Assembly: GCF_000224145.3 (NCBI RefSeq)
Contig: NC_020169.2
Span: 770,032-834,031 of the forward strand
Direction: 5' to 3'
DNA: 64,000 nt
DNA from: Ciona intestinalis
Lineage: Eukaryota > Chordata > Ascidiacea > Phlebobranchia > Cionidae
The position numbers and the translations under genes were made by a program. Position 1 is the first letter of the stretch; every line of letters begins with the position of its first letter. This document shows, one piece after another, positions 12,575 to 24,500 of this stretch. The notes under the pieces are model-generated. The model worked only from the letters and a program-made list of their open reading frames with translations. It was not told the origin of the DNA and searched no databases.

Positions 12575-15500
12575 ATGAACATCGCTATTTTACATATATT
12601 TCTGTTACAATACGCTGCAAGTATTTCCGGGCAAGCTACAACAAAAACTTTTGTACGTGAGAGAATTCAAGTATTGCAGCCCCCTTCTCAAGAATTCACA
12701 CAAGAGGAAATGCGGTATAAAATGAGAGGTGAGTTATTCCATATTTATTGAAAATCGAGGGTGGTTTTGGGCATAGCCGGCGCTTCGGTTAAGCAAACAC
12801 CATCATATAATGTATTTCCCGGCTTCGAAATCACTTAGAAATTAACGAAGACGTCAAATAAAGCAGGCGATCAAGAGCATGCGGTTAATCTGTCATTCTC
12901 TTAGATGCTCCAAACTTTAGCCTCGGGGGAATAGTTGGCTAAGTATAACTTGAATCAACTTCATGGGAATTGGACGAGATATGGAATGCGAAAAGCGAAC
13001 AGCAGTACTCTGATCCACTGTAATTAACTTCGCACATACAGATAGTCAGATACAACTGCATTACTATTTTAAACCTTCATTTGCGCGTGCCTAATGCTAC
13101 GTCAAACAGATACGTAGCTAATGTAAATATTTTCTTTCATAGATAGCATTTCCCAGTTTCTTCAACCTAACGTCAACCAAGACCAAGGGGCGACGACGTA
13201 CCCTGTACAAGTTGATACTCACGGTCGGTTTATTACGAACAACGTAAAGTTTTCGTATCCCAAGTTCAAATCCCGGTCGAGGAAGAAAAGAAGTATTTCG
13301 GAAGACGATCACATTTATTTTAAAATGATGATAGAAAACAAAGAAGTGTTGCTAAACCTCAGTCGTAATCACAATCTTGTTCATTCCAATTTCATCGTCG
13401 AGAGACTGAGAGATGATGCAAGCAACGCGAAAAGGAATCCGGGAGTGAAAAATAAATTCGAATCTGCCCCACTACGGTCCTCTATAAAACTGGGTAATGG
13501 ACGGCAGTGCTATTTCAGGGGTCACGTTACTGGACACCCGAACTCACAAGTGGCGATATCAACCTGCAATGGTTTGGTAAGTGCTAGGAAAGTATGTGGT
13601 AAACTTAATACCGGGTTTAACGAGCCGTGGGAACTATGAGATCCGTACCATATTAGTTCAACACGTTCGCTATTTAATTTTAACTGCTCCCATTAGGCAT
13701 GAAATAACATATCCTACTCGAGTGTCCGAGAGAAAACTATTCACTGTTCAACTTGGTCGCAATTATTTCGTTGACATTCCTTTAGCGGATGAAATTTTAA
13801 ACTGTTTAGTGATACGTGTGGTTGTGGACAGGCGACACGATGACAATGAACCTTTAGGTATCAGTCATGCAATACTAAACTTGTGTTAATATAAAGAGCC
13901 GTGAGAACAACTGCTTGATGTTTATTTTTATAATGTCAAGCGCATTTGGTTAACTGAGCAATCCGGCGGGCGAGACTTTTCTGTGAGAAAGTATTTTTGC
14001 GATTTTAGAAATCTCGGCTTAAATAATGAGGCGTGTTTGTGCAACAGCCCAAAATACATCCACGCGTATCAAGGTGACCGCGCATACCAGCGGATGAAAA
14101 TTGTTCTCTAATTTGAAAATAAGAGTGCGGCTTCGACAACCTTTTGATCTTCCGGTACCCTAGATAAGGGTCGGCCTAAATCCTTCAATCGTAATCTGAT
14201 GCCTCTCAATACATAAGAAGTTCAAGTGGTCGGTAATTATCCACTCTAAGCAGGCACACCAGCAGGCCTGGCTGTGTAAACTGTTATCAGCGTTTTCTGT
14301 TCTATTAAGAGTTATAGCAACCGCTCATTTGTATTTGTCACCTTTATTACCAAAAAGCTAAGCGAGTGTTTAAGGCCCATTTAAGAAATGTCACGATGCA
14401 TTATATATTTCGAACACAGCGCCAAATTCTCATTTTTGTAACCTGCGTACGATGCTCGACGATAATGCGTGTTTAGTTGAGTATATGGTTTATATAACCT
14501 TTGTTAAACCATAGTGGAAGGAAACCAGACAATATTTGTGGCACGGCTTGTACAAGTACGCCGGTTTATCTGTGCCAAATTTGATCAATATAAACAAGAT
14601 TGTTGTGCACGGTCTGGTGAAGGTTATTGGGTTATATCCTGGTTGGGCCACATGAGTCTGGGAACCGGTTTATCATTTCCCGAGTTTAGACTCGGTTTGT
14701 TGACTATGGGGTGAATTATATATTCGAAGGATTCCAAGTGTGAGAAGTTTGATGATGAGTCATTTAATCCTTTAAATACACTAAGCAGAGTCAATGTAAA
14801 TGGGTCGCATTTATTATATTTCCAATATTGAATGTTGTCATATTTAGTGCAAGAGCTCTTTATGGATTTTGCAGACAGGCGATAAATTATTCTGATGTAA
14901 AGATTTGTTTACATTAAACCGCTGTAGGTTAAGCAAACATGGAAGTTTCCTATAAATTCTCAGTCGGTGGTCAGCAGTGAAAGTGTAAAAAACTTTCTCC
15001 ACATTTATCCCAAACTAGAATTGCTGGTTTAATACGGACAATTGCAACTAAGTGAAAATCCTGTCTCACTCTAAAGAGGACACTCGAGATAGGAAACCCG
15101 ATCTTGACTCATGTCTGCTTCTCCACAAGTGCCAACCAACCTTCAGTGTATTTAGTCTATTTTCCATCGTCTGTTGACTTTGCAGCGTACTTGTGCAGCT
15201 TACTTATCAAAAAGTAAGCTACGAATTCCGACATAACTGCTCGTTGAAACAATAGAAGGCGTGACGATCATCACTGGCACGGAAATAAGCCACGTAGAAC
15301 AACTGATGTATTTAGCAGTACATACAAAAAATAGTTTAAATGGTATTAATAATTCGCTGGGTTTACGATTTCCATAATTTTTCGTTGAACATTGCCCACC
15401 ATAAGGCACCCATATTATCGCACGTAAAGTATTCAACTTACATAAGCCACTTTATTTGACAGACCGGTTTTGTTCGACTAAATAACACGGCCGAGTATTT

Positions 15501-18500
15501 GATCGAACCAACCGCAATACACAGCTTGTCGAAGAACTCAAGAATGCCGCATCGGTTATACAAGCGGGGTGCTGAACGAAGACAAGCTGCGGACTTCTTG
15601 CGAGCACGAAGGACTGACGAAGCCAATGGTAGACAGGAATTAATAAACTAATGTGCTATGAATTTTACTTATTGAGTTTTAATTGATATGAATATCTGTG
15701 CATATATTATAATAACGTGTGCCACTTCACTGAAGTGTTTGGTTTGCAAATACGTTTTTTGGAAGCAGACACCGTAAAACCTCAAGAGCATTTAACGAAA
15801 TGCCTCGCTTTCATTTTGCTGGTAGTTAATCTCTCTTTAGTTATGATTGCCGAAGTAACTTTTGCACGGTCTTTTGCTCTTAATACCAACTGCTGTAGCA
15901 AACCATGCACACTTATTTGCCAACTCCTAATTACTGGCGCGCTAATCTATTTGTCTTTTGTCAGGTTCGTTCATTAAGCGTATTCGCCATCTTGATCCAT
16001 TAGTTAAGTAAACGTAATATTGTTCACAGCGCGATCATCATACACCAGGAGCGGGTTTCCAAATAACCACCAAGATTTCTGCGGCGTTGCAGGTAATATA
16101 AAACACAAAACACACTTATTAAGAGTTCACTGTACCTAAATGAGCTTTACCATGACGTTAATGTCGTTCCACCGCAGACACCAAAAGCCAATACAAGCGA
16201 GACCTTCGAGCGCGACAGAAATGGGAGGATCGAAGAATTAAAAGAAATCCTTTTCAAAGGAGCCGCCGGTCCATAAGTCTTGAACATTGGATTGAATTAA
16301 TGTTGGTTGTTGACAATAAGATGGTTCATTACCATGGAAAGAACATTGAAACTTATGTTCTTACCATTGTGAACATGGTACGTTATAATAGCTCTATATC
16401 TTTAGTAGGCCATGTTATGTCGTATATAGTAGGATGGGGGAAGATGGGACACCTTTAGCGCAGAATATCTAAATATCCTGATTGTGTTTTAAACAATTAA
16501 CAATGGTCTATGGGAGTCGTGAAGATACGGTTTCATAATTCTTTGAATTTTTTTTGTTTACTACTAAATAGGACGAGAAAATAGAATGAAAAGGTGTCCC
16601 ATCTTCCCCTACCCTACTATATTAAAACTTTATTAAACTGATAGCGTTAAAATCGTGCATCGACATTTTAAAGCTACATTATTCGTGTTAATTGGACTAT
16701 CGGATAAAATATGGCCATAGACACAATTAAATAAATTCAGCCCGAAATTAATTATTTAAATAAACGTTCAAGGTGTCCGAACTTTTTCATGACGTCAGCA
16801 TAGGGAATTCCCTTCACGTCACGCTAATCAGATTAGTCTTGCTTGAAGGTGACGAGGTAAGTCACGTGTTGCAGAATTATAATAAGTATTTATGAAACAT
16901 ATAACTTAGTTAACATTTCTATCGAAACTGGATTGATAGTCTGATAATGTTAACAAACGAGTCGGTTGGTTTACTGTAATTTAAAGCGGCAGATTTTTCA
17001 TTTAAATGTCACTTGGCTGAGAATTGTTATCGATTTGGCATTTTTCACGTTTACTTGCAGCAAGGATCCGTGTAAGCGGTATATTAACTAACGATCAATC
17101 AAATGTACACCGCAGGTGTTCTGTCTCGGCACTGGAACGCTAGGTTTTTATGTATATAGTTTGTTACATAACGTTGTGTGCCCAGGCAAAACTAATAACG
17201 CAAATTATAATATATTGTGTTTGTTATGAAACAAAAGGAGACATTTCAAACTAAAATGCTATTTGACCCTGTATTAGTTAAGGCTTCTTGGAAGTCCATA
17301 TACTTTTACTTCATGGAACCAAACTTACCATAATTGAGCGGAGATGAAGTTTTATTTTGGGAATATATAATGACACACACCTGCTGCCTCACATAATATG
17401 CTCCCACTTTAAGTTTATTCATAAAGTAGAGATATGTACTTGGGTGGTCTTTCTATTGAATTGCTGGTAAATTGGCATCGCAAGATTAATGAGCTGCTTG
17501 AATGTATACAACTTAACCACACACGATACCCCCTGGTTTGTTTTGACCAGTGAGGACTTCACCAACGCCATTTACGTTTTCTTTTTCGCATTGATAAACC
17601 AATTATACAGTCTTATACAGATATGTTATTACAGAAAGGTTTAAAAATCACCCAACACGCTGAAAGGACATTGGATAGTTTCTGCAGGTGGGCAAAACGT
17701 ATGAACCCGAAGAGTGACAATCACGCCAACCACCACGACGTAGCTGTCCTGCTAACAAGGTATTCTCCTTTCTCTGTGGACGTATTCATCTTTCGTTAAA
17801 GCTTTCTGTCTTTTGTTAGTTGGACCGATTGGACCTTAATTTTAAAGCATTTCCTTTATAATGTTGGTTCTGTATAGGGAAGCCATTGTGATAAAGTTGT
17901 ATGCGTTGCCATTATAATCGAGGTCATATAAGTATAACCCACTTTCACCGTTTTATTTTTAATTCACAACAGACGAAACATCTGCAGTCGTTCGAACAAG
18001 TCTTGTGAAACTTTGGGCTTGGCTCACGTGGCTGGAATGTGCCAATCACATCGTAGCTGTAACGTAAACCAAGACACCGGCCTTTCTCTCGCATTTACCG
18101 TTGCTCACGAACTTGGGCACAAGTACGTGATGACTGATATTCGTCCAGACATTGATATGATTGCTTAACTTAAGTTTGTTATGATTTAAAGTTTGGAATC
18201 GGTTTCACTTTTTAAGAATATTTGTCGTTAAACTCGCACAAATTCAATAGGAATGTCGGTTTCGTTGCTGGCAGCGCATATAGTTTGCCAGCATAGCAAA
18301 TAATTAGTTACAAGGTGGTAATTGAATCCGTGCCGAATCCTCTGATGTTTATCTACATCTTTAAAACCGCGTGGTCTGGTTGGCAGTTTGACCACCGGTG
18401 TCAAAACTGACGGGACTGCCAGGCCTTTTTAAGGTTATTTAATTACCTTCATAATTAGTAGCGGTTCAGTGCGTGCGCTCTGCAGTTGTCTGAAGTAAAC

Positions 18501-21500
18501 CTCGTTGGAGGCCAGCACTCAGACGACCATGAATTATGCAAAGAATTAATCTAGCTTGACGAATTCTGCCTGCATTAAATCGCTGACTCATGAGAACAAA
18601 ACTGTGTATATTTGCAAGTCTGGCATCGACCGACACAACGAAAGTCGAGTTGATCTATTATTCATTATGTAAGGCCAGCAATATCAAGTTACGTGAGCGC
18701 TCTCATGCATATCCAGCACCCCACACTGATTTTGAAACATGCAGTAATTACGGGAAACTACTGACACGCAACTCCGCAGACAAAGGTGTAGACAAAGTGT
18801 TTGTTATATAAACTGCCGTGAATTTCTCTGTTGCAGAAACATAACTTACTGTATTAAAAAAAGTAAGTAAAACGCAACTATAATTTACCGTTTCTATCCA
18901 GTTTTGCCATGCACCACGACGGCCAGTTAAATCATTGCACACCGGACGAGGCAAACCCGCGAGTAATGACCCCTCATTTAACTTCCAACAATCTCCCAAT
19001 GCGTTGGAGTACTTGCAGTAGGAAATACATCACCAGATTTCTAGAGTGAGTCATCTGCAATTATTTTGCGCAATTTCCTAATTAAGTATGCTCGACTTAT
19101 TACGTCACCGTGCTTCCAACACGTAATGTAACCACCGTAAGAAATTCCAAGCATTCTCTAAATTGAACTTAGCTCAAGATAAACGTCCCTGGGCATTCCA
19201 CTATGCGTAGGTTATCGTTACAAAATATCACTGCGGTTGACTACTTGAGCAACCATGCAAATGCCTTTAACTTGAACTCATTGATTTTGCTTTCCATTCC
19301 ACTTAACTGTAAATACAGTAAATGAGCCATAGAGTTTCACGTTTTCCACTTTTCCACTTCCCAGCCGAAACTGGGGGTTCTGCCTGATGGATACCCCGTC
19401 ATCGGAACTTACCCCGTTCCCCTACCCCTCTGAACTACCTGGGGTCTTGTACGATGCAGACCACCAATGCAGACTTATGTTTGGTGCAAAGTCCCGACAC
19501 TGCAAAGGGCTTGACGTATGTATATACAAGAGTAATCCCCGTAACACAATTTACCAAACATCGATATTCTTTACAGGACATGTGCAATCGTCTGTGGTGT
19601 TTGTACCGAGGTTCATGCAGGTCACGTCTACATTCCGCTGTGCAAGGAACCAAATGTGGTCGAGGCAGAGTAAGTTATCATTATACTATTGGTATTGTTG
19701 AAACGTTATCATTTGTTTTGCTATTATGCTCATGGTCTTTCTATGAAGTGAAAAGACTATGAGCAAACCTAATGCAAAGGCTACCGATAATGCATCTTGG
19801 TGGGAGAGATTAGCCGCATTTTTAGGATAGTTTTCACCGACTCTTTTAACTTGACATAAGAATTTAAACTTTACAGTGGTGCTATGGGGGCAAATGTGTT
19901 CGCGTTGGTAAGCGAGCTGCGGCCTTTGATGGAGCATGGAGTGCGTGGACCACTTGGAGTAGATGCTCAAGATCGTGTGGGGTCGGAATTACCTTTTCTG
20001 AGAGGCGATGTGACCAACCTGAACCAAGGCATGGCGGGAGGTATTGTCTCGGTGAACGGAAGCGATATAGAACTTGCAACAAATGGGTATTCACGCAACA
20101 TACTTGTATCTGTATCATCATGTTTCACGAATTGGTCCTTTTAATAGGCTTGTGAAGCGACAAACACGACGTCCACATTCAGAGAACAACAGTGCGCCGA
20201 CTTTAATAATGTTCTCTACAAGAATAAAACATACACTTGGCTGCCGGTGAACAGCGCAGGTGAAGGAAAAAATTATAATGTATTTATCGTGTTTATGCAA
20301 TGCGTCATACATTCATTCAGTATACCCGTGCGAACTACACTGCTACACCAGAGCGGGGAAAACTCCGTTTGCAGATCGGTTGAGAGATAAAGTGATCGAC
20401 GGAACAAAGTGCTACAATCGTGGCAAAGACATTTGCGTGGATGGAATTTGCAAAGTAAATGTTCATTCGGTCTTTCGTGTGTTTGCTTTGGTGAAAGATT
20501 GAGCGATAATTAATATAGAGGCGGATACTGGTTGAGATATGGTTTGATTAATGACTGGAGTGTTCTTATACGTGACTTTAATAACTTTGGATGATCTTAC
20601 AGAGTTTGGGATGTGACTTGATGATAGATTCCCCCGCACAAGAGGATAGATGCGGGGTGTGCAGAGGTGATGGTACATCATGCGAACCAGTGGACAATAT
20701 ATTTGATGTCAAACGAGGAGAGCGTAAGTTTACAAAAAAATACTTAGAAGGGTGGGGGAAGATGGGAAACTTATTCATTCTGTTTTCTCGTCCCATTTGG
20801 TAGCAAACAAAGAACATTCAAAGAGTTATTGAACCATATATTCACGAGCTACGACTCCCATGGACCGTTGTTAATGATTTAAACACGATCAGTATAACTG
20901 AATACTGTGTGCTGAATATGTCCCATCTTACCCCACAGTACTATACCTTACAATACCTTTTACACTGCAACTCGTTTAGAATACGTCCAAGTTGGGATTT
21001 TACCGAAAGGCGCTCGAAATATTGAAGTATCTGAAGTTCTGCCGTCTAGAAATTTCCTTGCCTTGAAAGGGCCTGGTGACAGCGACAAATTTTATCTTAA
21101 CGGAGGTTATATGATTCAGGTAATGACGTTTTATTGTACAACCGATGTTATTGCAACCTGCCTTAATACTTTTTCCAAGAACTAATCTGCTAACATAAAT
21201 TTGTTTTAGATTTTATTAAAAAAACTGACGGAGTATCGCTATACTGGAAAATGGAACAATGTTTTTTTAATAAAACATTTATTGCATAACTGACATTAGA
21301 AATAAGAACTGACCAAATACGTTTGCAGTGGAATTCAAATTTCGAGCTTGCGGGAAGCACATTTTCGTACGAGCGTGTGAACACTACTCAAGATAACATT
21401 ACCGCTCAAGGTCCCATTACACATGACATTATGATAATGGTAAGAAAGTATGAACTATGTGATAATAATCAACTCATTAACTTAAAAAACAACCGGGACG

Positions 21501-24500
21501 TGGAACAGTGGTTATAGAACGATCGTCTCGTCTATAAAAGATGTTGTAGTATAGTGGTATGGGGGAAGATGGGACACCTTTAGCACATAATATCCAAGTA
21601 TCTTGATTATGTTTTAAACAATTAACAACGGTCTATGGGAGTCGTGAGGATATGGTTTAATAATTTTTTGAATGTTCTTTGTTTTACTACCAATTGGGAT
21701 GAGAAAATAGTATGAAAAGGTGTCCCATCTTCCTCCACCCTACTATATACCGTTTCCATGACAGTCAGAAAGCCGGGATAGAAATTTAGTAACTGGTAAG
21801 CGGGTGTCGGGGTATATAAATCCACCACGTATGGTGCGTATAATAAGAAACTCGCTCTTTGGTGCACCACGCGGGGATAAATAAGTGATTATTAAAACAT
21901 CATACATCAGCAGTATTAATCAGGCGTCGACTTTTAGATTTTATTTGTGGAAGAAAATCCCGGGATTCGTGTTTCTTACATGATGCCGTTCAATGTAACT
22001 GCAGTGTTTGAAGAGGAGCGACCAAAGTTTGAGTGGATGATGCAAAAGTGGAGTTCATGTTCCAGAACTTGTGGGAGAGGTAAGTTCATTGACTTTTTAT
22101 ATGACTTATAATCACAGAATTTGAATACTCAATTTGTAAAGAGAAATAGATTGTATGGAGTGACATTCACTTACCTTAAACATAAAAGGCAATTTAAAAA
22201 GTTCTTTACCTTGATAAAGTGAACAGGAAATCGTCGATATGAAAAAATTATTGCCAGAAAGAACTGATTTACGTTTTAATTGTTTCGGGTAGCAACAATT
22301 TATTGATGTGTGTTTTTAATCAACAGGCATTCAATTGTCACTTGCTATTTGTGTTGAAAGAAAAGCTGGTTTCGTTGAAGAAGATTTCTGTGATCCAAAT
22401 ACTCGACCTGACGATAACAGACGTTTCTGTAATACCAGCGCTTGCCCACCAGAGTAAGTTGAATTAGGATTAAGTTAGATAACTATACGAGGGGGTCAGA
22501 AAGGACATGTTTTCATTTTGTTTTCTAGTTCTTTGGTAATAAACAAAGAACTTTTACAGGAATATATAACTGTAACCCCACAAACTATATTTAGATGGTT
22601 AACTGGACCTTGGCAATCGTGTTCGGTTACTTGTGGTGGGCAGAGAAGTGGACGACAAAGTCGTAACGTGTTGTGTATACAAAGTATTAGCGATGATGAA
22701 CAGGTTGTGCTTGATTCAAGTCGGTGTGTGGCATCAGCTAAACCGATACCAATACGGAAGTGTCCACCCGATGCACAACAACCATGCCCAGTATGGCGAA
22801 CGGGTCCATGGAGCAATGTAAGTGAATGAATATATATTAGGGTGGGGGGAGGGGGGAAGATGGGACACATCTAACGTATAATAGCCAAATATCCTGGTCG
22901 TGTTTTTTAACAACGGTGTATGAGGGTCATTAGGTTATGGTTTTATATTTATTTGGATGTTCTTTTTTTACTACCAAATGGGACGAGTAAATACAATGAA
23001 AAAGTGTCCTATCTCCCCCACCCTATAACCTAATTTCCTCGCATTTCTGAGCAACGTAAAACGTCACAACACGAGGGTCCTGTTTTACATACACCTTGTG
23101 TCGCTGTTGTTGCCATATGAAACTTTGTAAGTTTTTTTCTATGACTAACAATTTGGACAAGCCATTAGTGACGAAAAAGTTGGAGAAAGTGTCTTGCCCA
23201 AGGATACAAACGCCGGTTGTTGTATCAGTATTATATTTAGAACAGTAGTAACATATTTCGAACATCCTCTGGCCCAGTAACGATCGCTCTAAATTATAAG
23301 CGATGCCGCCTTAGTATTAATATTTCTCATTAAGTTGTAATGCGAAGCTAAACCACGCACGTATATGCTATAAACTTTGTAAAGACCACGTACATTTCTT
23401 TTCACAGTGTACCAAACCTTGCAATCGAGGCCACAGAAGCAGATCAGTTCTGTGTGTGACGTATATTAGGAATGACGTCACCAGTGTGCCAAATGACATC
23501 AGTTCTATAGAAGAAGATCTAATTGAGGTTGATGAATTGGACGGACAGCATTTCGATGTCGCATTAGCAATGGCAGCACACACAGCCGAGGTGACGGTGA
23601 ATAAAGTTAAAATCAGAAAACGTCCGAAACAAAAGAACTTTGTTGAGAATTACGACTTCGACATTAACGACGATGATTTATGCTACCACGATGACAGGCC
23701 GACCTCGACGGAAAGATGCAACCTGTTTCCATGTCCCAGCTTGAATAGGTAAGGTGAATGATGTCTTGCAGGCTGCGGTTACGATTGGTTAATGGCTTTT
23801 ACGAGATATTTATTTTCACGCAGCCTTTTTGATCTTACTCCTGCGGGTTTGCTCAGTTCAAACAATTCCGCGTTCGATCCTTTGATGTTGATTAGAGCAA
23901 ATTCCCACCGACAGAGAACAGTTGATTTAGACGGTAATGACTTTGACATCGAAGTGAGGCCTAACCAAGCCCAACCACCTCAAATCCCCATTCAACCTAC
24001 TAACTCAACATATGACGTACTTGACCAAATTTCCGGCTCTGGTGAAACACAAACCACAGAGCTGAACAATTTTACTGTAAATATGGACACGATCAGCAAC
24101 ACAACATTCGATATTAGTGGCAGCGGTTCAAGTGATATTGAAATGAGCGGGACGACGTATTCAACTCATACTTTAGAAGTTACTCCAGTAAACACAACGA
24201 ACGTTCATGTTACCACCCCACCGGAACCAACGGCACCAACCGTCCAAGCGAAGTGGTTGGCAGGCGTATGGGGTCAGGTATGTGTTATAGTTGTAATATT
24301 CAGAATCGAATTAATAAACCTATTTATGGTTATTTGATTGCACCCACAGTTGGTTCGCCTTTTGTACATTTAATGCATACGATATTGTCGAGGAATAATG
24401 TTATATCGTGAGCGCTCTTCGTAAAGTCTCGTCAGAAAATTACCTTAATTAACCACCATTAAAATAGGGAATTTTCTTTTGCAAAAAAATTAGTAGGGTG

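Noticed and set aside
13581-13889. Stand-alone small gene with 102 codons
   Set aside because: Only its second half matches a protein, and that part fits ADAMTS exon 3 with correct phase on both sides.
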